The notes under the pieces: generated by a model | Told to the model about the DNA's origin: nothing | Databases searched by the model: none | Seen by the model: only the letters and a program-made list of their open reading frames with translations | Translations under genes and position numbers: made by a program | Assembly (NCBI GenBank): GCA_045628085.1 | Contig: JAZQOZ010000147.1 | Location: forward strand, 1 to 64,000 | Source of the DNA: Firm-04 sp045628085 | Lineage (GTDB): Bacteria; Bacillota; Clostridia; Oscillospirales; Ruminococcaceae | Direction: 5' to 3' | Length of the DNA stretch: 64,000 bases | In this document: positions 8,635 through 16,147 of the stretch, piece after piece | How the letters are laid out: the number at the start of each line of letters is the position of its first letter | Position numbering within the stretch: the first letter of the stretch is position 1

Positions 8635-9087
8635 ATGGCTTCATCATGCTCCATCTGTGAAGTAAAAAGTGCAGATCAGATTTTTGAAATACTATCTGAC
8701 TTTCAGGACGCTTTGCCAATTCTTGGCTCAAGTACTGCATTCCGAAAAGAAATGGCTGAAAAGCTTTCAAAATACGCTTTCGTTTTCCTATTGCAGATTG
8801 ACCATGAAAATGCCGGTTTTGCTTCGATATATGCCAACGACACAACTTCAAAAACCGGTTATATTTCATTTATTGCAATCGCTTCTAAATACAGAAAAAT
8901 GCATTTGGGAACGCAGTTAATGAACACCTTGTTTTCGGCAGCAAAACAGAATCAAATGCAGTATGTGAAGCTCGAGGTCGCAAAAACCAATACGGTCGCA
9001 CAGAGCTTTTATTCAAAATACGGTTTTCAATATCAATCTGAAGCAAGTGCTGACTCAATATATATGATAAAACAGATCGACGATTAA
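8635..9087 (+). CDS. GNAT family N-acetyltransferase
   Basis: A 150-residue GNAT-fold protein. The acetyl-CoA loop appears as SKYRKMHLGTQLMNTLF (R/Q-x-x-G-x-G/A-like), followed by the C-terminal block NTVAQSFYSKYGFQ. It would transfer an acyl group from CoA to an amine or hydroxyl. ATG 8635 is preferred over GTG 8626 because AGAGGGTG precedes it. It begins 1 bp after the TGA of the ATP-grasp gene, so the two are probably translationally coupled. An acyltransferase beside a carboxylate ligase fits amide formation on an amino sugar or amino acid, but the substrate is unknown. Confidence 0.85.
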   Translation: MASSCSICEVKSADQIFEILSDFQDALPILGSSTAFRKEMAEKLSKYAFVFLLQIDHENAGFASIYANDTTSKTGYISFIAIASKYRKMHLGTQLMNTLFSAAKQNQMQYVKLEVAKTNTVAQSFYSKYGFQYQSEASADSIYMIKQIDD

Positions 9088-9093
9088 AAGGAC

Positions 9094-9131
9094 ACAGCCA
9101 TGCGAACACAATTCGCATGGCTGTATCTTTT
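9094..9131 (+). terminator. Terminator of the ATP-grasp/GNAT unit
   Basis: Perfect 13-bp stem ACAGCCATGCGAA (9094-9106) / TTCGCATGGCTGT (9112-9124), followed by ATCTTTTAT. Confidence 0.85.
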
Positions 9132-9140
9132 ATCCGCATA

Positions 9141-9177
9141 AAAACAGAAAAGGCTGTCAGGATATATGACAGCCTTT
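9141..9177 (-). terminator. Terminator of the 17-gene polysaccharide operon
   Basis: 11-bp stem AAAGGCTGTCA (9149-9159) / TGACAGCCTTT (9167-9177). On the minus strand it is followed by TTTTCTGTTTTT. It lies 22 bp after the last gene of the operon. Confidence 0.88.
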
Positions 9178-9199
9178 ATGATCGTATATGTGTGACGGT

Positions 9200-10060
9200 T
9201 CAGCCAAGTTCAACAGTCGCAATACGCGGTTCAAAACAGCAGCAAGGTCTGACGCAGACAATGCGCACGCCGCTTGCTCTCTGCGGACCGACTTTCATAA
9301 ATGTTGCGATAACGCTTGTTTTGCCGCCTAGTCCAAGCGGACCGATATTGGCTTCATTCACCCGTCTGGTGATCTCCTGCTCCATTTCAGACTGCACATC
9401 ATAACAGCCGTCAGTCTGCGCCTGAAGCATCATGGATGCCGCCTCAAAATGCGAGCGTCCGACACCGACCGCGAGCGTACACGGTGAACAGCCAAGCTGT
9501 GAAACAGCCTCTTTGGACCAGTTCACGATTTCATCCAGTACCACCTGCGTATCATGTTTATGAAATACACGGTAAGTCTTTGCACGGATCGCAGGGCCGC
9601 CGCCAAACATCAGAATATGCAGACGGATAACATTCTCTTTGCATCTGCGCAGCAGGATCGGTGCAGGCTCAACACCTGCCGAATCCGGATTCAGTCCGCC
9701 GGACTGATCGATCCGCTGGCTGTCATTGCCCATAATCCCCATCGGACGTCCGGGCAGCTTGCGCAATCCCTCAACAATGCCCTCTTTGACTGCATCAAGC
9801 ATTTTACCGGTCACAGGTGTATCTTCACCGATTTCCAGCACCAGATGCGGTATACCGGAATCATCGCAAAGCGGACTGCGGTTCTGTTCCGCTGCCTCTG
9901 CATTTTCCAGAACGGTTTCCAGAACCCATTTTGCTTTTTCGTTCGTTTCGGCAGCAGCCGCACGCTGATATGCATTCTTTTTATCCTGACGGAATGTTGA
10001 GCCGGCTTCCACGAGTGTATCTCTGACAAGCGAAACGATCTCCTCATAGCTCTTACTCAT
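9200..10060 (-). CDS. Fe-S hydro-lyase (fumarase class I type), alpha subunit
   Basis: A 286-residue N-terminal half of two-subunit class I fumarase/tartrate dehydratase. Cysteine motifs for a 4Fe-4S cluster are visible in PLCDDSG and GCSPCT, along with the conserved GIMGNDSQRIDQSG and GLGGKTSVIA. These enzymes add or remove water at a hydroxy-diacid such as malate, tartrate or citramalate. ATG 10060 lies inside the end of the beta-subunit gene (8-bp overlap, ATGAGTAA) with GGGAGGAG upstream; 15 codons of upstream open frame are ignored. It is the last gene of the polysaccharide operon and was clearly recruited to a specialised pathway, so the natural substrate may not be fumarate. Confidence 0.9.
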   Translation of the reverse strand: MSKSYEEIVSLVRDTLVEAGSTFRQDKKNAYQRAAAAETNEKAKWVLETVLENAEAAEQNRSPLCDDSGIPHLVLEIGEDTPVTGKMLDAVKEGIVEGLRKLPGRPMGIMGNDSQRIDQSGGLNPDSAGVEPAPILLRRCKENVIRLHILMFGGGPAIRAKTYRVFHKHDTQVVLDEIVNWSKEAVSQLGCSPCTLAVGVGRSHFEAASMMLQAQTDGCYDVQSEMEQEITRRVNEANIGPLGLGGKTSVIATFMKVGPQRASGVRIVCVRPCCCFEPRIATVELG

Positions 10061-10562
10061 AAATACTCCTCCCGTGTGCCGCGCCGATGATCGCAGGATA
10101 TTCATTTACCTTTATGAGATGCAGTGCCTCCATGCCAAGCTCCGGAAACGCAATAACACGCTGCTCAGTCGTCTTTGCACCGAGCAAAGCCGTCACAGGC
10201 GGAATAACTGCATAGACTGCGTTATACTGATCGAGTGCTGCAACAGTTTCCGGATGCAGCGCACCCTTTCCGAGATGCAACTTGATACCGGCAGCCGAAA
10301 GCGGCGCGATGCTGCTCTCGATCTCCAGTTTATTACTGGAAGTCGGGCCGACACCGGCAGGACTGACCGCCGTGTGAAAGATCACCTGACCGTGCAGATC
10401 AACGCCGAGTTCCCCGACTGTGCCGTCCTCGATCATTTTCAGCACTTTCGGCAGAACGGCATCCCGTCCGCAAAGAATATATCCTGAAATCGTCACCGTA
10501 TCACCGACTTGCAGACGATCAATGTCTGCATCCGTGATCGGAGTAGTTAATGCAACTGCCAT
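10053..10562 (-). CDS. Fe-S hydro-lyase (fumarase class I type), beta subunit
   Basis: A 169-residue C-terminal half of class I fumarase/L-tartrate dehydratase, with the characteristic VGDTVTISGYILCGRDA, VSPAGVGPTSSNKLEIE and LGKGAL blocks. It pairs with the alpha subunit encoded immediately downstream. The order beta then alpha, with an 8-bp overlap, reverses the more common alpha-beta order. It starts 12 bp after the CitE-like gene with GAGGCG upstream. Function depends on the alpha subunit for the cluster. Confidence 0.9.
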   Translation of the reverse strand: MAVALTTPITDADIDRLQVGDTVTISGYILCGRDAVLPKVLKMIEDGTVGELGVDLHGQVIFHTAVSPAGVGPTSSNKLEIESSIAPLSAAGIKLHLGKGALHPETVAALDQYNAVYAVIPPVTALLGAKTTEQRVIAFPELGMEALHLIKVNEYPAIIGAAHGRSIYE

Positions 10563-10574
10563 ATAGCGCCTCGC

Positions 10575-11720
10575 TTACCAGTTGACCGCAAACAGTTTGA
10601 CATAAGCGCCTTCATTTTCGATGACACCAAATGCCTTTGCGCGGTTGAGAATTTTCTTTGCCCAGTTTGTATGCGGTTTGATCTCATTCATCTTGTTGCC
10701 GCCTGAGCCTTTCACGACACCGCCCGATGTACCGAGGATCTGGCAGGCATCGTTATACTCTTCCTTTGTGACCGCCATCATCGCATTCACAAACTTAACG
10801 TGTGTCGGATGGATAACGGTTCTGCCGATAAAGCCGTTCGCCTTATCCAGAATGACCTCACGCAGCAGACCGTCGATCTCATTGTTTACAAGCGGAATTC
10901 TGCGCATCAGATAGTCTTCCAGACCATGTTTCGGCAGTTCCTCAAACATCAATTCCTTCGGCGCACGGAAGTATTCCCAGACTGGTCCGGAGATCACATA
11001 ATCATTATTTCTGCCGCAGACATTGACAATGTCACTGAGGCACTCGCGGACGGTCATAATATCATAAAGTGAATAATCAACACCACGGCGCACACCGAAT
11101 ACAGACGAGAAATCCGTACCGCCGACACGCACCTGCAAAACCAGATCATGATACTTGTCGAGGATCTTCTTGATGCCGACAAGCTCTGCCATTCTGGTTT
11201 CCTTGTAAGCGACCTCCGGATCTTCAATGATCGGCATACCGTACAGGACTTCATCGAACCGTTCGTTCAGGTCCTCCAGAAATGCGAAATACTCATAGCC
11301 GTTTTCAGCATTGAATTTCGGGAAATTGACACCGCAGAGTGAACGAACCTGTTTCTTTGTCAGTCCTGCTGCAAAATGCTTGAACTGCGCAAGATTACGG
11401 ATTCGCACAAAGATCAGCGGCACATATTCCGGTGCAAGTTCACCGCTGTCCACAGCATCCGTGACTGTATCGAGCAGATTATATACATTTTCCTCAGCTT
11501 CCGGTACGCGCTCCTCCGGACAAGCATCCTCAAAGCACAAAACGATCGTTGTCAGACCGGGCATAACATGAGAAAGGATCTTCGGAGCAAAGTCCTTTGT
11601 TCCCGGCATATACATTGTTGCACCGAGACAGTATTGCAGCAGTTCACGATCGGTATACTTATTGAAAGTCTGCGGTTCTACAACGAATTTAAAATCAGGA
11701 TTATACAGATGATGTCTCAT
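10575..11720 (-). CDS. CitE/HpcH-HpaI-like C-C lyase
   Basis: A 381-residue protein of the citrate-lyase-beta-like TIM-barrel superfamily. Visible features are TTIVLCFEDACPEERVPEAEENV (acidic metal-binding strand), PLIFVRIRN, LYGMPIIEDPEVAY and VRVGGTDFSSVFGVRRGVDYSLYD, the last matching the V-x-G-x-x-D-F/L signature. It is longer than standard CitE (about 290) and resembles the C-C_Bond_Lyase family (PF15617) that I recall from gene clusters with ATP-grasp enzymes. Expected chemistry is Mg-dependent aldol-type cleavage or condensation of a hydroxy acid or its CoA ester. It lies between the probable barrel protein and the hydratase, suggesting its product or substrate is hydrated or dehydrated next. 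Confidence 0.8.
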   Translation of the reverse strand: MRHHLYNPDFKFVVEPQTFNKYTDRELLQYCLGATMYMPGTKDFAPKILSHVMPGLTTIVLCFEDACPEERVPEAEENVYNLLDTVTDAVDSGELAPEYVPLIFVRIRNLAQFKHFAAGLTKKQVRSLCGVNFPKFNAENGYEYFAFLEDLNERFDEVLYGMPIIEDPEVAYKETRMAELVGIKKILDKYHDLVLQVRVGGTDFSSVFGVRRGVDYSLYDIMTVRECLSDIVNVCGRNNDYVISGPVWEYFRAPKELMFEELPKHGLEDYLMRRIPLVNNEIDGLLREVILDKANGFIGRTVIHPTHVKFVNAMMAVTKEEYNDACQILGTSGGVVKGSGGNKMNEIKPHTNWAKKILNRAKAFGVIENEGAYVKLFAVNW

Positions 11721-11738
11721 GGAGATTCCTTCTTTCTA

Positions 11739-12641
11739 TCAGATGAGGCTGCCCTTCGGCGACCATACAGCCTCCGGATAGTATTCATCAATCATACGCT
11801 TTACAAGACTGCACTGCTTTGCACGCTTTCTTGCATCATCCTCCGTGCTGTCCCAGCTATGCGTTGCAGCAACAGAACCGCCGGTCTTGAGGTAAAGCGG
11901 TGCAGCAACACGGATCATCTCCGGCACTTCATAGTGACGGATAAAGCCGCCGGTAGACTTCGGGTTTTCCGTATGAATGTCGATCGGGCAGTCTACAGCC
12001 TGTCGCATTGCAGCGAGCATCTGGAGCTGAATATCACGAACAGGATTGATCGAATCCGCGCCGTTCAGTTCGAGCAGCTTTGCAGAACAGGGGTTGCCGT
12101 GACCTGCGTGTGCAGAGATCTTGAAATGGCAGTCAGCCGGGATCTCGCCTGCCTTGCGCATTTCGTTCAGCGCCCAGAGGCATCCCTCATCATAGACAAG
12201 GAAACCGCGGCAGCCGAGTCTTGCGGCACGCTTCACATCCTCGATCGCACGGACGATCTGTTCCTGACCGCGCAGACGATAGCCCATGCGCACGCCTTCC
12301 TCGGTATGAACAGAAGCAGAAGTATCCGTTGTTGCACGCGGACCGACTGCAAGGATCAGGTCAGTCTGCCACTGATGTGCCAGCTCGACCATTTTGCTGA
12401 TCTCCTCATCGGTCAGGCGCATAATGCCCTGTGTCTGTGTAACACGGTGCAGATAAAGACCATAGCCGTCCATTGCCTCAAGCAATGCCTTCATAACCTT
12501 CGGTCCCTGAATGCCCGGCACCTCAAAACGGTACTGACCGCCGTCCTTGAAGCGTTTTTCTGAGGTCGGCATATCATAGGCATCTCCGCCCGGCAGACCG
12601 ATCGACTTCAGAAATTCTCTCGTTTGTTCCATGCTGTTCAT
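11739..12641 (-). CDS. Unrecognised probable TIM-barrel protein
   Basis: 300 residues that I cannot assign to a named family. Alternating hydrophobic strands (LYLHRVTQTQGI, DLILAVGPRA, GCRGFLVYDEGCL, HFKISAHAGHGNP, CPIDIHTENP, PLYLKTGGSV) and amphipathic helices suggest an (alpha/beta)8 barrel. Conserved-looking acidic, histidine and arginine residues sit at strand ends. It occupies the place next to the phosphonopyruvate-decarboxylase-like gene where a PEP mutase would sit in a phosphonate cluster, but the mutase motif EDK-x5-NS is absent. A lyase, isomerase or U32-like role is possible; none is shown. It starts 15 bp after its upstream neighbour with AAGGAGG, so it is clearly expressed with the module. 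Confidence 0.7.
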   Translation of the reverse strand: MNSMEQTREFLKSIGLPGGDAYDMPTSEKRFKDGGQYRFEVPGIQGPKVMKALLEAMDGYGLYLHRVTQTQGIMRLTDEEISKMVELAHQWQTDLILAVGPRATTDTSASVHTEEGVRMGYRLRGQEQIVRAIEDVKRAARLGCRGFLVYDEGCLWALNEMRKAGEIPADCHFKISAHAGHGNPCSAKLLELNGADSINPVRDIQLQMLAAMRQAVDCPIDIHTENPKSTGGFIRHYEVPEMIRVAAPLYLKTGGSVAATHSWDSTEDDARKRAKQCSLVKRMIDEYYPEAVWSPKGSLI

Positions 12642-12656
12642 AGCTGTGATTCCTCC

Positions 12657-13790
12657 TTAGGTTTCGTTCAGATCGTCGATCAATGCATTGATCGCTGCAT
12701 TGTGATCAAAAATGATCGGCGGCAGCTTACTGTTAAGCCCTTTATGGATCCGGCAGTCAATAAACGCTGCCTTGCCGCAGTCTTTCAGCTTTGCGATCGC
12801 TTCGATCAGCTCCTGCTCATTTTCAACAGCCTTACCGACGGTTGCATAGCCGCACGCCTCTGCGATCTTCGTAAAATCAACCTTATGACCGGCAGAAGGC
12901 TGTCCGCCGACTGATTCATGTGCGCCGTTATTCAGGACAACGTGCAGGAAATTCGGCACATTGTATTTGCTGACCATTGTCATTGCACCCATGTGCATCA
13001 TACAGGCAGAATCGCCGTCCAGACAGACAACATTCCGCTGCGGTTTTTCCATTGCAATGCCGAGGGCAACGGATGACGCGTGTCCCATTGAACCGACATT
13101 CAGATAATCATGTGCTTTGGTCTCATTCCGGCGTTCGCGCAGGAAAAACAGTTCTCTTGTAGCACGTCCGGTCGTCGCAGAATAGATCGTATCTGCCGGC
13201 ATCTGATCGAGAATAACCTCGATTGCTTCTTCGCGGCTCATCGGATATACTGCATCAACATTATTCGCCTTTTCCGCTGCCGCCATCACGCCTTTCGGGG
13301 CGATCAGCGCATAGGAACGGCGATTCTCACGGCAATAGGCAGCCGCCTTTGCGATTTCAGTCTGAAAATCCGCATCATCATCCTTGAGGATGCTGTAGGG
13401 AATATGCATCACATCGAGCAGACCGGGCGTGATCTCGCCCTGAAGCCGGTGCTGCGGATGATTCGGCTCAGTATTGCCCTGACCGCGCCAGCCGATCAGC
13501 AGAATCATCGGAACGGCATAGACATCATGCTCCGCAAGGGATGCAAGCGGATTGATCGTGTTGCCGAGTCCGCTGTTCTGCATATAAACGAGCGGGATTT
13601 CTTTTGTTGCAAAATAATGACCGCAGGCAATGCCGACCGCATTTCCCTCATTTGCTGCAATGACATTTCGCTCCGGCATATTCGCAAGCGCATAATTGCA
13701 GAAGCCGTTGAGGTAAGAATCCGGCACACCGGTAAAGAAGGTAATGCCTTGTTCTGCAAGTGCTTCAAAAACAAGTTTCTGATCTAACAT
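12657..13790 (-). CDS. Phosphonopyruvate-decarboxylase-like TPP enzyme
   Basis: 377 residues carrying both the pyrimidine-binding (N) and pyrophosphate-binding (C) domains of the Ppd/sulfopyruvate decarboxylase family. Motifs: FFTGVPDSYLNGF, catalytic Glu in AANEGNAVGIACG, VYMQNSGLGNTINPL, LLIGWRGQGN, and the TPP-metal site from CLDGDSACMMHMGA to NNGAHESVGGQPS. The family converts 3-phosphono- or 3-sulfopyruvate to the corresponding acetaldehyde. No PEP mutase or sulfolactate-type gene is in the window, so another 3-substituted 2-oxo acid (for example oxaloacetate) is possible. It is followed on the transcript by the barrel protein and preceded by an aldo/keto reductase that could reduce its aldehyde product. 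Confidence 0.85.
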   Translation of the reverse strand: MLDQKLVFEALAEQGITFFTGVPDSYLNGFCNYALANMPERNVIAANEGNAVGIACGHYFATKEIPLVYMQNSGLGNTINPLASLAEHDVYAVPMILLIGWRGQGNTEPNHPQHRLQGEITPGLLDVMHIPYSILKDDDADFQTEIAKAAAYCRENRRSYALIAPKGVMAAAEKANNVDAVYPMSREEAIEVILDQMPADTIYSATTGRATRELFFLRERRNETKAHDYLNVGSMGHASSVALGIAMEKPQRNVVCLDGDSACMMHMGAMTMVSKYNVPNFLHVVLNNGAHESVGGQPSAGHKVDFTKIAEACGYATVGKAVENEQELIEAIAKLKDCGKAAFIDCRIHKGLNSKLPPIIFDHNAAINALIDDLNET

Positions 13791-13799
13791 ACTGACTCC

Positions 13800-14765
13800 T
13801 TACTGTTTGGGCGACGGCTTGAACAGCGTGAAATATCCAGGACTGTCCGCATGGGTGATCCCCCATGCCTGCTCAAATGCAGCAACGATCTCCTCAGGCA
13901 GCGGACCTGCCTTGATCGTATCCATATTCTGCTGCAAATGATGCAGTTTTGATGCACCGATAATAACCGCATCGCCGCGGTCCGCATTCAACATGGAATG
14001 ATAGGCAAGCCAGCGATAGGTTGCCTCGATCGTTGTGATACCGTACTTTTCGCAGACAGATTTCAGCAGATCAACTGCATCGAAAAAGCTCTTTTTCCAG
14101 TAGCGGTTCTGATAATTCGGGCGATGCGTGAATCTGCCGTCGGTCGGTGCATCCTCAAATTTCCCGTAACGTCCGGTCAGCAGACCGCCTGCCATCGGAT
14201 TATAGGCACAGAAACGCATCCCGAAGTGATCGAGACAGGCATTCAATTCTCTTTCCGCCCTTCTGGTCAGCGGATTGTAGATGCCCTCAAAAACAGTCGG
14301 CTTCACCCAGCCGTTTTTATCGCAGAGATGCCAGACATCAGCGACCATCCATGCAGGGAAATTGGAAAGACCAAGCTCCTTGAATTTGCCCTGTTCATGC
14401 AAATCTGCGCAGGCAGCCAGTACAGATTCAACGGGTGTTGCAGGATCGGGAAAATGCAGATAGAACGTATCCACATAATCGACCTGCAAGCGTTCAAGCG
14501 ATTCATTGAGCTGCATATACGCCGCATCGCCGTCCAGTCTGCCCGTAATACGCGGATTGACCTTCGTTGCGATCTTCACACGCTCTCTGCCGATCGTTTT
14601 CAAAGCCTGACCGATCAGCTTTTCGCTTTGACCTTCATTATAGACATAAGCCGTGTCCAGTTCATCATATCCTGCATCAAGAAATGCCTGAATAAATGCT
14701 TCAGAATCCGGTGCAAAGACCGATTCTCCAAAGGTCATCGTACCCAGGATCAGTTTCATGCTCAT
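13800..14765 (-). CDS. Aldo/keto reductase
   Basis: A 321-residue NADPH-dependent oxidoreductase with the AKR tetrad visible as D and Y in YDELDTAYVYNEGQSE, K in VKIATKVNP and H in DTFYLHFPDP. It is closest in appearance to the AKR7/aflatoxin-aldehyde reductase group, which reduces small aldehydes such as succinic semialdehyde. ATG 14765 (MSMKLILG) is chosen because GAGGG lies 8 bp upstream; ATG 14780 lacks a site. It stands 17 bp after the MmgE/PrpD gene and 9 bp before the decarboxylase, so reduction of the decarboxylase's aldehyde is the simplest inference. Confidence 0.88.
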   Translation of the reverse strand: MSMKLILGTMTFGESVFAPDSEAFIQAFLDAGYDELDTAYVYNEGQSEKLIGQALKTIGRERVKIATKVNPRITGRLDGDAAYMQLNESLERLQVDYVDTFYLHFPDPATPVESVLAACADLHEQGKFKELGLSNFPAWMVADVWHLCDKNGWVKPTVFEGIYNPLTRRAERELNACLDHFGMRFCAYNPMAGGLLTGRYGKFEDAPTDGRFTHRPNYQNRYWKKSFFDAVDLLKSVCEKYGITTIEATYRWLAYHSMLNADRGDAVIIGASKLHHLQQNMDTIKAGPLPEEIVAAFEQAWGITHADSPGYFTLFKPSPKQ

Positions 14766-14782
14766 TGCGTTTTCCCTCATAA

Positions 14783-16126
14783 TTATAAATATTGCAGCAG
14801 TTCAGGAACGGTTGAATCAGTTTCTTGCACCAGTGCAAATACCTTTTCACCGGATGCTTCACTGATGCCCGCATACGCCATCAGATCGAGATATCTTTCA
14901 TGGAATTCCGCATCATTCAGCGGATTTTCCGGCTCTCCCTTCGGGAAGTCCACACGTTCGGTATAGCTTTGTGCAGCCGTCCTGATCGTGACAACTGCGG
15001 TCTGTTCGGCAGGGAATGCCGCGCTCATTTTCTCATCCGCCGCAACTTTCACCTTTGCAGTCAGCCCGAGGATTTCCTGATCCTTTACCATATCCTCACT
15101 GAATTCCTGCAAGCCTGCCTTACCGTAGATCAATGCAGCAGCGGTGCTGTACGGAATGCTCATCTTTGCAGAATAAGAACCGGGGATCTCCGTATGATCG
15201 TGACCGGAGACTGCCAGAGAATAGGTCTGAATGTCGATCTGCTCCACATCAGCAGCCTTGATGCCGTACTGATTGCGCAGATGGATCGCCGCCTCAACAG
15301 ACGGATGCGTATAGCGGCAGGATGCATAGGGCTTTGTATAGCTCTTGGAGATCGCGTATGTGCCGTTGAGCAGGAACGGCTTCATTTCAACATCTGCACT
15401 GCCGGTCATCATTTTCAGATAGCCGCGCGGCGCACCAAGCGGATCCGGATGTCCTTTGAAGCCCGATTTTGCAAGCTGAACTGCCGTCAGTGCAAGCAGT
15501 GCGCTCTTTGCAACATTATAAGGCTTCAGCTCAGAACCGTCATCCAGAACAAGCAGCATACCGGATGCCGAAACACACGCAGCAGCAAACGCCTGCTCAC
15601 GTTCTTCCTCAGTAAATCCAAGCAGATAAGATGCCGCGATCGCCGCACCAAGTACACCGCAGGTACCGGTCGCATGATAGCCCAATGCTTTATGTCCGGG
15701 CTGAATCGATACTGCCATTGTATATGATGTTTCATAGCCGATGATTGCTGCACGGAGAACTGCATCGACCGTATAGCCGTAACGCTGTGCAAGCGGAAGC
15801 AGCAGCGAAAAAATCGGTGAACCGAGATGAATGATACCGGAGTTTGTTCCGTCATCAAAATCAAGCGCATGACCGTTCAGACCGTTCAGGAAAACAGCTT
15901 CCTTGAGCGTATAGGATCTTCCTGTTCCGATTGCTTTGAATGCGCCCTGTTCCGGCTCTGCAAAATCATAATATTTTGCAAGCTTTTCAGCCTGAAAGCG
16001 GCTGCCTGCGCAGGCAACTGCAAGGTAATCAAGCAGCGAACGCTTTGCTCTTGCATAAACAGCATCCGGAATCGGCTGTGCTGCAAGAGTGCGGATATTC
16101 TGCAAATATGCCTCGGTCTTTGTCAT
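14783..16126 (-). CDS. MmgE/PrpD family protein
   Basis: 447 residues, the normal length of the 2-methylcitrate dehydratase/cis-aconitate decarboxylase/iminodisuccinate epimerase superfamily. Motifs include NGLNGHALDFDDGTNSG, PGHKALGYHATGTCGVLGAA, SYSAKMSIPYSTAAALIYG and the C-terminal DFPKGEPENPLND. Members dehydrate, decarboxylate or epimerise tri- and dicarboxylic acids. It belongs to the acid-building module downstream of the ATP-grasp gene (21-bp gap). The exact reaction cannot be read from sequence; with the Fe-S hydratase and CitE-like lyase it points to a branched or substituted dicarboxylate. Confidence 0.88.
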   Translation of the reverse strand: MTKTEAYLQNIRTLAAQPIPDAVYARAKRSLLDYLAVACAGSRFQAEKLAKYYDFAEPEQGAFKAIGTGRSYTLKEAVFLNGLNGHALDFDDGTNSGIIHLGSPIFSLLLPLAQRYGYTVDAVLRAAIIGYETSYTMAVSIQPGHKALGYHATGTCGVLGAAIAASYLLGFTEEEREQAFAAACVSASGMLLVLDDGSELKPYNVAKSALLALTAVQLAKSGFKGHPDPLGAPRGYLKMMTGSADVEMKPFLLNGTYAISKSYTKPYASCRYTHPSVEAAIHLRNQYGIKAADVEQIDIQTYSLAVSGHDHTEIPGSYSAKMSIPYSTAAALIYGKAGLQEFSEDMVKDQEILGLTAKVKVAADEKMSAAFPAEQTAVVTIRTAAQSYTERVDFPKGEPENPLNDAEFHERYLDLMAYAGISEASGEKVFALVQETDSTVPELLQYL

Positions 16127-16147
16127 TGTACACCATCCTTTTTCGTA

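Noticed and set aside
11739..12641. PEP mutase identity for the barrel protein
   Set aside because: Size and position fit, but the mutase signature EDK-x5-NS and surrounding blocks are absent.
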